DNA of 64,000 nucleotides from Mesorhizobium sp. CU3 (GTDB lineage: Bacteria > Pseudomonadota > Alphaproteobacteria > Rhizobiales > Rhizobiaceae): assembly GCF_006442965.1 (NCBI RefSeq), contig NZ_VFWX01000003.1:124001-188000 (forward strand), written 5' to 3'. The notes under the pieces are model-generated. The model saw only the letters and a list, made by a program, of their open reading frames with translations. It did not search any database and was not told the origin of the DNA. Every line of letters starts with the position of its first letter. Position 1 is the stretch's first letter. A program made the position numbers and the translations under genes. This document shows positions 33,739 through 43,221 of the stretch, piece by piece.

Positions 33739-36700
33739 GGTCGTCGTCTCCCTCGCTGGCATGCAGCATGGCAAAGGGCTCCGATACTTCCGCGCCGAAA
33801 TAGAGCGCCCTCAGCGGCGACAAATAGTTTTCGGCGGCCGTCTGCGCCTGCCGTTTCTGGCGGTCGGCGCTGCCGGTATTCTTGATGATCGCGTAGCGGA
33901 TCTCCTCGAATCCTTCGCGCGGATCGATGATGATCGTCGCGCCGCCGCGGAACCAGAAGAAGTCGTCGCCGGCGTTTACGCCCTGCGGCATCGGCGTGCC
34001 GTCCATTGCGACGGGGATGCGCTGCTGGATGACGGCGACGACCTCGACGCGGAACGAGCCGTCCGGCTCGACGCGCCGCGTCGGGCGCACGCTGTAGACA
34101 TCGAAGGTCGTCTCGCCCGCCTTGGCCGCATGCATGACCGTGCCGTCCTCCTTGTAGCGCGGCAGGTCGGGCAGCAGGCCGAACTGCTTGTAGAGGTTCG
34201 GATCGACGGCGAAGACCCGGTGCATCGCCCGCCACAGCGCGTAACGGTTCTTGTCGTTGAGCGCGAAGATCTCGGCGCGCTTCAGCTTCTGGTTCCAGCC
34301 GAGATCGATCTTGCTCATCAGCCCCTTCAGCCAGGGCGGCGACGGGTCGTCCGGCGCGCTCCAGGCCAGCGTCTCTTCCGAGATGGTGCGCACGTCGCGC
34401 GGCAACAGCTTCCATTTGCGGAAGGATTCCAGGAAAGCCAGGCGATAATGCAGCGGATCGTCGGGGTAGGCATCGCGGTCGGCGGTGATCAGCGCGCGCA
34501 GATATTCGCCGAAGGTAATGTCGATGGCCGGGCAATAATCGAGCGCACGGATGCACATGGTCAGCATCTGCCTGGCGGTCTTTGCGACCTCTTCGGTCAG
34601 GCGCTCGACCAGACTCGGATGCAGGGTTCCCGCCGGCAGGATGCCGGTGCCGCCGGTGGCGAGCTGGATCAGGTCGTCGGTGCGGCGGTCGGCGATCGCC
34701 AGAAAGGCCTGGTAGACGGCGAAGACCAGGATCGAGCCGCGGTCATGCGCCTCGAAAGTCTTGTCATAGTCGAGATCGGCCATGCCGGCGCCGCCATATT
34801 CGCGCAGCGGCCCGGCCCGCCCGCTGCCTTCGCCGAACTGCTTGGCTATGCCTGAAAGCAGCGAAGCGGCCGACAGTTCGCCCCTTGCCCTGCCGATCTC
34901 GAAGCTCACCAGTTCCTTCAGCGTAAAATGCTGGAACAGGGCGACGATATCGGCAAAGGCCTCGTGGAAGGCCGGCACATCGGGATTGGACGCATCCTGG
35001 AAACGGCGGTGCAGCCCGTCGAGCAGCGCATGCGACATCTCATGCGCGACGATGTCGCTGGACAGGCAGGAAAACACCGTCGTGCCTGGAGTGGTAACGT
35101 CGCCCTCGCTGCCGCTCGCCGGAAAATAGCCGAACAGCAGCGCCTTCTTCTCCGGACTGTAATAGGCGTTTTCGGCGCGCAGCGCGTGCGGATAGATGCG
35201 CAGGCGCGGCACGTAATGCGCCTTCACCGTCATGTCGCCGGTGCGGCCGGGAGCCTCGGCATAATGCGGCGCCCACAGCGCGCGCCGGCCGAGCGCCCGC
35301 TCGAAATGACCGATCGTGGTCATGGCGACCGCATAGACCATCTGCTGGTGGAATTTCGGATTGCCTTCCGAAGGTGGCAGGCCGTCCTGCGCCAACAGCC
35401 TCTTGTCGTTGAGGTCGACCGGGTCATAGACGCGGTCGGACGCCGGGTCGACATCGACCACTTCGAGATATTCGCCGATCGGGCCGGGCAGCAGCGGCTT
35501 GTCGGTTGCCGGCTCGTCGTCCCACGGCACCGAAAGCGTCGCCTGGTAGACCGAGACCGAATCCAGCCGCTTGGCGACCGAGGGGTCGAGCGCATAGATG
35601 CGCAGCCGCCGCTGCGGCGGCGGCTGCGGCCGCGGCTTGCGCTTGATCGGCGGTGAAGGCGTGAGGACTGGCACAGGCGCTGCGGCCTCGGCGCCGAGCC
35701 GTCCCAGCAGATTTTCCAGATAGGCCTTGAGCGGCTTTGAGGGATTGCCCGCGTCGAGCGCCGCTTCGAGGAAGCGGTTGCGGGCGGCCGAAGAGACCGT
35801 ACCGGCATCGCCATCCGGGTCGGCGATCGTCTGCCCAACCGTCGCGCTGGTCTGCGCCATCTGCATCAGCTCCAGCGCGAGCATCCATTGCTTCCGAAGC
35901 ACCGGCGGCGACTGCACGGCGAGGGAGTTTCCGCCGGTCAGAAGATCGAGCCAGCTCCAGGTGTAGATTGCGGGCGCCGTTTTCTGCAGCTGGTTCTCCG
36001 CCGGCGGCGCAATCGCAAGCGCATCGTCTGCGCGGACCACGCCCTGGCCGATCTTCTCCAGCGTCTCGGCGGCATTCATCTTCGGCGTCGTCTTCTGCGC
36101 CGCCTTGAACAGTGCAAATCGCACGGCCTCGATACGCATCCAGGGCTGTGAATAGTTCTTCACGGTGTCCCAATGCTGCGCCAGCCAGAGCGCCGCCGCC
36201 GCCGCGACCTGCGGCGTTGCCGCCGACGTGCCGCTGCCGTCCATGTCGACCACTTTCGGGCAGTCGATCTCGGCCCAGGGCACGTTCGGCGTATAGGCGC
36301 CAAGCGCGGTCTTCATCTTCGAGACCGGCCCGTAATTGCCCTGCATGGTGCCAAAGGAAAGTCCGGCATAGGCGCGCCCGTCGCGCATCACGCCGCAGGC
36401 TGCCAAGACGCGGTTGTAGCGCGCGGGATAGACGATGCTGCTTGGCGTGATGGTGAAGTTGTTGCCGGCGGCGGTGACCATGACCAGACCGTTGTCATAG
36501 GCAAGGTTGACGGCATCGACGAGAGCCTGCGAGGGAAGCCCTCCCATGCTCATCGACAGCACCTGCGCGCCCTGCTGGCGGGCATAGTCGATGCCTTGCA
36601 CCATGGTGCCGGTGGTCAGCCGCACCACCCAGTCGGCGATGCGCACCGGCAGGATTTTTGCCAGCGGCGCGCCACCGACGAAATCGGTGAAGCCGGGCCA

Positions 36701-37408
36701 GTGCGGCGAGCTGCCGTCGAGCTTGTTGCCGGCCAGCAGGCTGAGTGTGCCGGTGCCGTGGCCGCGATTGCTGGTCAGCGTGCCGGCCGGGGCATGGTCG
36801 GTCGCGTTGTTCGGGCCCGTGCCGTCATTGACGAAATTGCGTTGCTTCGCCGTGAGAAGCCCGCCCGGCAAGGTGCGGTGTCCGGGATCGAAACCCGTGT
36901 CGAGATGCGCAATCGTGATGTTGGCCTGCTTGGCGCCGACCTTGGCACGTGCTGTGGCGAACTGGCTGAAGGCCGCGGCCGCATTCCAGGCGACCTTGCC
37001 CGGTACCGTCGCCTGCCCGCCGCTCGGATCCTGATCGTCGAAAGTGCAGGCTGGCGCTGCACTTAGCGCCATACCGCGGTCGCCGCTGCCGTCCTTGTAG
37101 TCCCAGGATTGCTGGATATCGGGTTCGACCGCAAGCACTTCGGCGCCGCTGGCCAGCAGGCCCGGATTCCCGGTTACCAACTCATACGCATGGTCCCAGG
37201 GATTGCCCGAGTCGGAAGCCGGCGCGGCCAGCCGCAGCCAGGTGGCGCCGCGATCCGCTGCAGCGGCCGGATTTGTGCCGGCAGCGCCCGGCGGCAGGGA
37301 AAGGATCGGCTCGGCGTCGATCCCGCCGATCCGGGGCGAACCGCCTTGCGCCGCAAGGCCGGCGCCGTCGCCGCGAACTTTTATCAGGAGTCCCTTCGCA
37401 GCCACCAT
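33731..37408 (-). CDS. Dual-protease fusion: S8 subtilisin domain plus HExxH metallopeptidase domain
   Basis: A 1225-residue protein. The subtilisin triad is complete: Asp170 (I-A-H-L-D-T-G-F-D), His217 (N-R-G-H-G-T-G-T) and Ser395 (D-G-S-G-T-S-A-A-T-P). A Pro-rich linker (about 600-640) leads to a second half with H-E-M-S-H (His789, Glu790, His793) and a gluzincin-like third ligand Glu816 in H-E-A-F-A-D. I see no signal peptide, so a cytoplasmic location or unusual export is likely. The ATG at 37408 follows GGGGAGG by 9 nt; a GTG 14 codons earlier is less good. Residues about 70-110 resemble the prodomain-like segment of bacterial S8 proteins. It is co-translated with the MBL hydrolase, and a CRP-consensus site lies 170 bp upstream. 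Confidence 0.9.
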   Translation of the reverse strand: MVAAKGLLIKVRGDGAGLAAQGGSPRIGGIDAEPILSLPPGAAGTNPAAAADRGATWLRLAAPASDSGNPWDHAYELVTGNPGLLASGAEVLAVEPDIQQSWDYKDGSGDRGMALSAAPACTFDDQDPSGGQATVPGKVAWNAAAAFSQFATARAKVGAKQANITIAHLDTGFDPGHRTLPGGLLTAKQRNFVNDGTGPNNATDHAPAGTLTSNRGHGTGTLSLLAGNKLDGSSPHWPGFTDFVGGAPLAKILPVRIADWVVRLTTGTMVQGIDYARQQGAQVLSMSMGGLPSQALVDAVNLAYDNGLVMVTAAGNNFTITPSSIVYPARYNRVLAACGVMRDGRAYAGLSFGTMQGNYGPVSKMKTALGAYTPNVPWAEIDCPKVVDMDGSGTSAATPQVAAAAALWLAQHWDTVKNYSQPWMRIEAVRFALFKAAQKTTPKMNAAETLEKIGQGVVRADDALAIAPPAENQLQKTAPAIYTWSWLDLLTGGNSLAVQSPPVLRKQWMLALELMQMAQTSATVGQTIADPDGDAGTVSSAARNRFLEAALDAGNPSKPLKAYLENLLGRLGAEAAAPVPVLTPSPPIKRKPRPQPPPQRRLRIYALDPSVAKRLDSVSVYQATLSVPWDDEPATDKPLLPGPIGEYLEVVDVDPASDRVYDPVDLNDKRLLAQDGLPPSEGNPKFHQQMVYAVAMTTIGHFERALGRRALWAPHYAEAPGRTGDMTVKAHYVPRLRIYPHALRAENAYYSPEKKALLFGYFPASGSEGDVTTPGTTVFSCLSSDIVAHEMSHALLDGLHRRFQDASNPDVPAFHEAFADIVALFQHFTLKELVSFEIGRARGELSAASLLSGIAKQFGEGSGRAGPLREYGGAGMADLDYDKTFEAHDRGSILVFAVYQAFLAIADRRTDDLIQLATGGTGILPAGTLHPSLVERLTEEVAKTARQMLTMCIRALDYCPAIDITFGEYLRALITADRDAYPDDPLHYRLAFLESFRKWKLLPRDVRTISEETLAWSAPDDPSPPWLKGLMSKIDLGWNQKLKRAEIFALNDKNRYALWRAMHRVFAVDPNLYKQFGLLPDLPRYKEDGTVMHAAKAGETTFDVYSVRPTRRVEPDGSFRVEVVAVIQQRIPVAMDGTPMPQGVNAGDDFFWFRGGATIIIDPREGFEEIRYAIIKNTGSADRQKRQAQTAAENYLSPLRALYFGAEVSEPFAMLHASEGDDDHV

Positions 37409-37577
37409 GAGCAATGTCCTCCCCGTGGAACCATGGCGGACTGTAAGCACCAGTCAAGCCAGGTCCCGGCCATGCTTCGATCGATCTATTTGCCAGCTAG
37501 GAAATCGCGCCGAATAGCTTCCGACATAAGCTTCATAAATCTCGAAAATAACAATCGCGCCAGCTGGCCTGAGCATC

Positions 37578-37593
37578 TGTGAGTACCTTCACA
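37578..37593. promoter_or_regulatory. Perfect CRP-consensus site upstream of the dual-protease operon
   Basis: TGTGA-GTACCT-TCACA is identical to the E. coli CRP core. It lies in the 576-bp gap between the divergent dual-protease gene (start 37408) and the CRP/FNR gene (start 37985). On the minus strand a TATGAA hexamer (37537-37532) would place the site at about -60.5 of its start point. The rest of this gap holds one RIME-like repeat and nothing else that I recognise. Confidence 0.6.
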
Positions 37594-37784
37594 TACGCCT
37601 GGACGGATTCGCGCGCAGATATTGCGACGGCAGCATAAAGCCCCTGCCTGATTACAGGCTCGAAGGCCGCTACCGGACTGGAATGACTATGGTTTTGGAA
37701 GGGGTTTCGATCACCTAGCCATTTTCAGATTTGCTGTCTGCGCGCATGGGCACCTCCCTCCCACGCGCGCGGACGGCGTTTCAA

Positions 37785-37832
37785 GAGCATGATTGCCGAA
37801 AAGTGAAGCGACTTTCGGGTGACATCGTGCTC
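37785..37832. repeat. RIME-like palindromic repeat
   Basis: GAGCATGAT is mirrored by ATCGTGCTC, with GAAAAGTGAAGCGACTTTC as inner palindrome. Same family as 14444 and 22203. Confidence 0.65.
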
Positions 37833-37984
37833 TATCTGTTGACTTAGGATCGGCCCGTAACCGCCAGTGCGCCCGGTCTCCTGCAATTTGCCGGCTAAAC
37901 TAATTCGGCATGACAGCAGTGGCATGAAATCTCCGCCATTTGCCTGTCGCGTCCGGATTAGCCAACACGGAAGGAGACGACGCT

Positions 37985-38725
37985 ATGATAGAGCACGCAC
38001 TTATCCTACAGTTTCCGCCTAACGAGAGGCGGAATCGTATCATGTCACCAATCGGCGCGGACGACGCGAACCTGCCGCGCCTGGCGCGCATCGATCCGCG
38101 CCAGTTCGATACCCTGTTCGCGGGCTGCAAGGTCGAACGCTACGCCGCCGGCCAGCATCTGTTCGTTCAGGAGGATGCCTCGGACCGCATTTATGGCGTG
38201 ATGAACGGAACCGTCGAGATCTCGATCTATTCGCCGGGCGGACAGAAGCTGGTGGCCAATATCGAGCTGTCGCGCAGCCTTGTCGGCGAGATCGGCGCAC
38301 TGGACGGACGTCCCCGGACGGCGACCGCTATATGCCTCACCGCCTGCGAGCTTGTCTCGCTCAGCCGGACACAGCTCTTTGACCGCATTGAGAAAAATCC
38401 TTCGCTGGCGCGCGCCATGATCGAACTCCTGTGCGCCCGGCTGCGCTGGGTGAGCGGCGAACTCGGCGATCAAGCCTTCTTCGGCATCGAGGCCCGCCTG
38501 GCCAAGCGCCTGGTGTTCCTGAGCGGCGTCATGGCCGATTCCGCCGGTTGGATTCCGATCTCGCAATCGGAACTCGGCGAGTTCCTCGGCGCCACGCGCG
38601 AATCTGTCAATAAGACGCTCAACGAATGGCGCAACCGGCAGATGATCGCCATCAAGCGCGGCGGACTGCGCATCACCAATGCCGCGGCGCTCACCCACAT
38701 CGCCGAATCGCAGGACGACGACTGA
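37985..38725 (+). CDS. CRP/FNR-family transcription regulator
   Basis: The 246-residue regulator has an N-terminal cyclic-nucleotide-binding domain and a C-terminal winged helix. The phosphate-binding cassette is intact: G-E-I-G-A-L-D-G-R-P-R-T-A-T-A with Glu102, Arg111 and Thr112, which fits cAMP or cGMP binding. There is no FNR-type cysteine cluster. The recognition helix T-R-E-S-V-N-K (residues 204-210) keeps the Arg-Glu pair and a basic residue of E. coli CRP (R180, E181, R185 equivalents), predicting TGTGA-type sites, which are indeed found nearby. AAGGAGA precedes the ATG. It lies between the protease and P450-DyP genes. Confidence 0.88.
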   Translation: MIEHALILQFPPNERRNRIMSPIGADDANLPRLARIDPRQFDTLFAGCKVERYAAGQHLFVQEDASDRIYGVMNGTVEISIYSPGGQKLVANIELSRSLVGEIGALDGRPRTATAICLTACELVSLSRTQLFDRIEKNPSLARAMIELLCARLRWVSGELGDQAFFGIEARLAKRLVFLSGVMADSAGWIPISQSELGEFLGATRESVNKTLNEWRNRQMIAIKRGGLRITNAAALTHIAESQDDD

Positions 38726-38792
38726 GCAAAAGCGTGCGGTTCCTCGTTCCTCTGAAACAACGAGAACCGCGCCCAAAGCGTACTCGATCCGG

Positions 38793-41700
38793 TCAGAGCC
38801 GCGAAATCAGATAGCGCAGCGACGAACGGCTCGGCATGAAGAAATAGCCGCCGCCCTTGGTCGTGACGAACTTCGGCATGTCCTGGAGCACCGTCACCTT
38901 TTCCCATGACGGGATCGAGAACCGGCCGCCGCCGTCGCGCGCGCCGATAGTCGGATCCTTCTCGCCGACAAGTCCCTGGAACGAGTTCGACGAGACCCAC
39001 GTCTGCTGGATGAACTCGTATTGCCGCTCTATATCCGCGTTGAGGCACATGAACAGCAGCCCCTTCTCGGTCTTGCCGCCTTTCTCCTTCTTCTCATAGG
39101 TGCGGCCGACGCGCAGGATACGGTGGCGCTTGCCGATCATGATCTGGGTTTCGCGGTCCTCGCCGAGCGAATCGCGTGGATTGGAGCGGCGTATATGCGA
39201 GCCGAGCGGACAGGCGTGGCCTTGCGGATCCTCCGCGCCGAGCGCGAAATCATTGTCGATGCTGCGGCCGGGGCGTCCATTCGGATTGCGCACCAGCGAG
39301 CTGCCGTCCTGCCAGCGGCCGAGCATCTTTGCCGCGATCCAGCGCTGGTCGATAGCGGTATCCCCGGTATCGGCGGCCGCCTGTGCCGCCGCGTTGCGGC
39401 AATAGCCGTCGAACAGTTCGACATGTTGCTCGAACTGGCGCATGACGAGGAAGGTGCCGTTGCGGCCGAAATCGCGCGGCGGCGGCGGCTGGCCCGGAAC
39501 CTGCCGGTTGCGCCGCACCTGCGACAGGATGCCGGTGCGGTCCTGCGCCGCCTCGACCGAGGGTGACGCCGGGTAGAAACCATGCTCGTCGCGATAGCCG
39601 AACAGGAATTCGCCCGGCGCGACCAGATGCATCGGCGCGGCACCCCGATTGGCGCGCGCCGTGCCGCGAACAATCGGTTGCGAGACGCCGTCGACGAAGC
39701 CGAAATGCTCATAGGCACGCTGGCGCTGCGGCTTGCCGCCTTGAGAGGCGCCGTCGCCGCTTTTCTCGACCGCCTGAGCTGCCGCGCCGTCTCCGTTCGG
39801 GGTGCGTTTGACGACCAGCGGCAATTCGGCGACCTGGGACATTCCAGCGCCCGTCGTCTGCCGCTTCACTGCCGCGACCTCGGCCTTCAGCATGGCCGGC
39901 GTCTCGGCATAGCAGACGATGACCGCGTCGACCCGTCTGTCGGGCGAGCCCCACTGCCAGTTCAATGAGGCGTCGGCGCCGGTATCGTCGAGGATGCGGC
40001 CGCGCTCCGGCGCGCCCATGCCTTGGCGGAAGGCGACCGGAAATGTGTCGAGCGGATTGTCGTCGACGCCGCCTTGCAGCCCGAGCCGGTTGAGGCCGGT
40101 GGGACCGAAGGCCACGGTCATGGCGCGGCCGGCCGGCACGCCGTCGCCGAAGCTCGTCTTGCCGATGACGAAGTCCAGCCATGCCTTGCGCTTGGTGGAC
40201 GGCAGGCCTTCCGGCACCTGGAGCGCCAACATATGCGCATGGCCGAGCGCGCCGAACGGCCCGAAGAAGATCGACTGGATCTCTCCGGATTCCAGCTCTT
40301 CGAGCGGCGTGGATACCGGCTCGACCGGACCGGCTGCATCCGCCGGCCGCGCTTGCGGGCGCGGCAGCGAACCGAACAGGCTCAGCCAGTCGCGCGCCTC
40401 GTTACCTGTAGCGGACGCAATGCCGCGCCTGATCCTCGAATTGATGCGGATGCGCACGGTGTTGAGGTGTGGATAGGCACTGTACCAGAACAGCGTCGGC
40501 ACCTGCTGGCGCCGCGCCCAGCGCTTGAAGCGGTCGCCGTCGCGCGCGCCGTCGAGGAACAGCCAGCGCGTGCGCGGATAGCCCATGGTGTTGCTCCACA
40601 CGCCGGTCAGGCCTTCGGACGCCTTGGCGATGAAATCCTCCAGATAGCTTTCCCAGCTGCCGCCATAGTTGGAGAAGAACACCAGCCTGTCGGTGCCGGG
40701 CAACAGCACCCAGCGGGCGAAATGAATGGTGTTGATGGTGGCGAGAAAGCCTGGCCGGAACACTTTCTGCGCCGCGATCGAGATAACGTAGAACGAAAAC
40801 CTGAGCGCCAGCCGCCGCAAGATACCCACCTTCATCGTCGAGATCGCAGTCAGGTGATTTTGAGCGGCGAGGTCCTCATGGGCGAGGATCTTCTCCAGCG
40901 CTTTTACGCCGATCGAGGTGTTTTGCGGTTGGTCCTTGTCATCGAGGCGCTGCAACGCCCACAGGCCCAAAAGTGCCAGCAGCGCCACCAGGACCAGCAA
41001 CCCGGCAAATGCCAGCACCAGCGAGGTTATGGCGACGGCAATGCCGGTAAGCGAGATATTGCTGAAGTCGACGGGCCTGCCAAACACCAGGTGATAGGTC
41101 ATGTACCAGGACGCCACCAGAATGACCGCCACCGTCACGAAAACCGGCGGCACCAGCAGCGTCGTCATCAGCGCGCGCCCAAAACTGCCGGGCGGCTTTT
41201 CCAGCAGGCTTTCCGCGGGCTCGAACGCCCAGCCGAACTGGCCGAGGCAGCGGACATGCTTTCGCGCCTCAGCAAGCACATCGGGCGCGTTGCCGTTGCC
41301 GGTGCGCGGCTTCTCGGCGATCTCGCGCACGCTGTCTGCAAGCCTGGCTTCCGCCAGGATGCGGCGCACCGAATGCCCGGGCGTGCCGGCGAAAACCAGC
41401 CCCGAGGTGCTGCCGAAGGAAGGCGATATCTCGATATTGTGCTTTTTCAGGAAGCCCTCAAGCGCGCCGCCTTCGGGCAGGTCGCAGACATCGCTGAAGA
41501 TCGGCCGCAGCCGGTGGCCGATGGCCCGCGCTACGGCTGAAATGACATCTTCGGCGGTACCGTCGCCGGATATTTCGAACACCAGCGCGCCGGTCTCCTC
41601 GCCCGATTTCTCATCCGTGCCGGTGGCGGCGACGGCTAGGCTGGTGAAATGAATGGTGCCAACCTGGTCGAGCGCCTCGCGGATCTCGCCCGCGGTGGGA

Positions 41701-43103
41701 TTGCCGAGCACTGCGACCCTCTTACGAACGTCGTCCAGCGGCACGGTGCGCGTGATCGGGCAGACCACCGTCACCATCGATTGGTCGACTGTACTGCACA
41801 GCGGCGACCGCTCGAAATCGACCTTGAGGCTTGCCGGATAGGCGCCGACACTGGCCATCTTGCCGGCCCTGCCCGGCGCGCGGGCCAGCTTCGGCTTGCT
41901 GAACAGGGCGCGAATGCATTCGCCGATCTGGATACGCGCGATCTCGGCGCCGATGCACAGATGGATGCCGTAGCCGAACACCATATAGTCGCGCTGCGGG
42001 CGCGAGGTGTCGAACTCGTCCGCTCGCTGCACGATCTCGGGATCGAACATGGCCGAGAGCGTCGCCGGCATCACCACGGTTCCGGCCTTCACCAGCCGCT
42101 CGCGGCGCGTGCCCTTGCCGATGACCGCGTCGCGCGCGGTGTAGCGCCACGGCCCGATCCAGATCGGCTTGAAGCGCATCGCCTCCAGGATCGCGCGGTC
42201 GAGCTTTTCGGTATCGTTGGCTGCAATCGCCGCGTCAACCGCCTGCCTTGCATCGGCGCGCGAAAGGACAACATCCAGGCAATTGCTGCCGGCAAGCACG
42301 TTGGTCGGCACGAAGCCGGCGACCATGCCGAGCATGATGGAATGGATATCGGGCAGCGACAGCCGTCCCTGATCCATGAAGGCGACAAGACGTGCCAGAG
42401 GCCGGTCGTCCCCGCCTTGCTTCTCCCTGATCGCAGCGATCGAGCGGTCGATGACCTTGATCAGCCGGTCGCCGCCGACAACCGCAAGCTGGCGCGTGGT
42501 CGGGTTCGCCGTCGGATCCGAAAAGAACAGCGCGCTGAGCGCGATCGACCAGTCCGCGAACTCGCTTTCGTCGTCGATCTCGAGGCCGAAATAGTCACGG
42601 CAGATCCGCACCGGCACGATCTTCATCAACCCGGCGATGGCATCGAAACCGGGGCTGGCGCGGGTCATTAGATCGCGCGAATGGCGCTCGGCGATCGGCC
42701 TGACGGCGGCTTCGACTTCCGCCGGCGGAAAGGCGCTCAGCACCGCCGATTTCATCTGCCGGTAGGCGGCGCCGTCCTGCATGCCGAGGATGAAATTCGA
42801 GCCGCGCGCCAACTCGGCCATCTCGGGTCCGTAGGGCGTCTCGAACTCGTCGCCGCGCTCGAGGATGTCGCGCACGTCGGCGCCCTTGGTGACGAGCAGG
42901 AAATTGCCGAAGCCGACATTCGGCTTGAAACGGCGCAAAAGCGTCAGCAGCCAGCGCGGGTCGCCGAGAAGATAGCCGGCGATACGCGCGGCAAAGCCCT
43001 TGGAGCCGCCGAGCCGGTTGAGGTCGAAGGGTGGCATGTCGACCACCGGACGCTGGGCTTTCTGGGCTGCCCGAACAGCATCGAAATACTTCAACTTGAT
43101 CAT
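38793..43103 (-). CDS. Cytochrome P450 - membrane linker - DyP-type peroxidase fusion
   Basis: A 1436-residue, single-frame protein. Residues 1 to about 425 form a P450: heme loop F-G-Y-G-I-H-L-C-I-G (Cys383), K-helix E-A-M-R (Glu307, Arg310). The I-helix reads A-G-F-V-P-T (262-267), so the usual acidic residue before Thr is Pro. Residues about 440-630 look like a ferredoxin-like region, then two transmembrane helices (about 645-675 and 680-717), then a module with I-H-F-A-R-W-V-L and S-N-Y-G-G-S-W-E-S-Y-L. The C-terminal part (from about 970) is a DyP peroxidase: G-F-V-D-G (Asp1138) and proximal His1303 in S-H-I-R-R-S-N-P-R. The ATG has GGGGGG 11 nt before it. A CRP-type promoter precedes it. 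Confidence 0.9.
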   Translation of the reverse strand: MIKLKYFDAVRAAQKAQRPVVDMPPFDLNRLGGSKGFAARIAGYLLGDPRWLLTLLRRFKPNVGFGNFLLVTKGADVRDILERGDEFETPYGPEMAELARGSNFILGMQDGAAYRQMKSAVLSAFPPAEVEAAVRPIAERHSRDLMTRASPGFDAIAGLMKIVPVRICRDYFGLEIDDESEFADWSIALSALFFSDPTANPTTRQLAVVGGDRLIKVIDRSIAAIREKQGGDDRPLARLVAFMDQGRLSLPDIHSIMLGMVAGFVPTNVLAGSNCLDVVLSRADARQAVDAAIAANDTEKLDRAILEAMRFKPIWIGPWRYTARDAVIGKGTRRERLVKAGTVVMPATLSAMFDPEIVQRADEFDTSRPQRDYMVFGYGIHLCIGAEIARIQIGECIRALFSKPKLARAPGRAGKMASVGAYPASLKVDFERSPLCSTVDQSMVTVVCPITRTVPLDDVRKRVAVLGNPTAGEIREALDQVGTIHFTSLAVAATGTDEKSGEETGALVFEISGDGTAEDVISAVARAIGHRLRPIFSDVCDLPEGGALEGFLKKHNIEISPSFGSTSGLVFAGTPGHSVRRILAEARLADSVREIAEKPRTGNGNAPDVLAEARKHVRCLGQFGWAFEPAESLLEKPPGSFGRALMTTLLVPPVFVTVAVILVASWYMTYHLVFGRPVDFSNISLTGIAVAITSLVLAFAGLLVLVALLALLGLWALQRLDDKDQPQNTSIGVKALEKILAHEDLAAQNHLTAISTMKVGILRRLALRFSFYVISIAAQKVFRPGFLATINTIHFARWVLLPGTDRLVFFSNYGGSWESYLEDFIAKASEGLTGVWSNTMGYPRTRWLFLDGARDGDRFKRWARRQQVPTLFWYSAYPHLNTVRIRINSRIRRGIASATGNEARDWLSLFGSLPRPQARPADAAGPVEPVSTPLEELESGEIQSIFFGPFGALGHAHMLALQVPEGLPSTKRKAWLDFVIGKTSFGDGVPAGRAMTVAFGPTGLNRLGLQGGVDDNPLDTFPVAFRQGMGAPERGRILDDTGADASLNWQWGSPDRRVDAVIVCYAETPAMLKAEVAAVKRQTTGAGMSQVAELPLVVKRTPNGDGAAAQAVEKSGDGASQGGKPQRQRAYEHFGFVDGVSQPIVRGTARANRGAAPMHLVAPGEFLFGYRDEHGFYPASPSVEAAQDRTGILSQVRRNRQVPGQPPPPRDFGRNGTFLVMRQFEQHVELFDGYCRNAAAQAAADTGDTAIDQRWIAAKMLGRWQDGSSLVRNPNGRPGRSIDNDFALGAEDPQGHACPLGSHIRRSNPRDSLGEDRETQIMIGKRHRILRVGRTYEKKEKGGKTEKGLLFMCLNADIERQYEFIQQTWVSSNSFQGLVGEKDPTIGARDGGGRFSIPSWEKVTVLQDMPKFVTTKGGGYFFMPSRSSLRYLISRL

Positions 43104-43134
43104 GCGCGTTCTAGCCCCCCGGCTGTCCACGTCG

Positions 43135-43197
43135 ATTATAGTGCCGGATTGTCTGGCCTATGTTTGCATCGCTCCGGCGTATGTGAATTCGCTCACG
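43135..43197 (-). promoter_or_regulatory. Class I CRP-type promoter of the P450-DyP gene
   Basis: A perfect -10 TATAAT (43140-43135) has a poor -35 (ACATAG, 17 bp away). The CRP-like palindrome TGTGA-ATTCGC-TCACG (43197-43182 read on the minus strand) is centred at 43189.5. With the start point predicted at 43128, the centre falls at -61.5, the classical activator position. The 5' leader would be 25 nt with the GGGGGG ribosome site. This geometry also excludes the in-frame GTG at 43130 as start. Confidence 0.65.
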
Positions 43198-43221
43198 TTT
43201 ATCTGTCGTCGACGGCAATCA

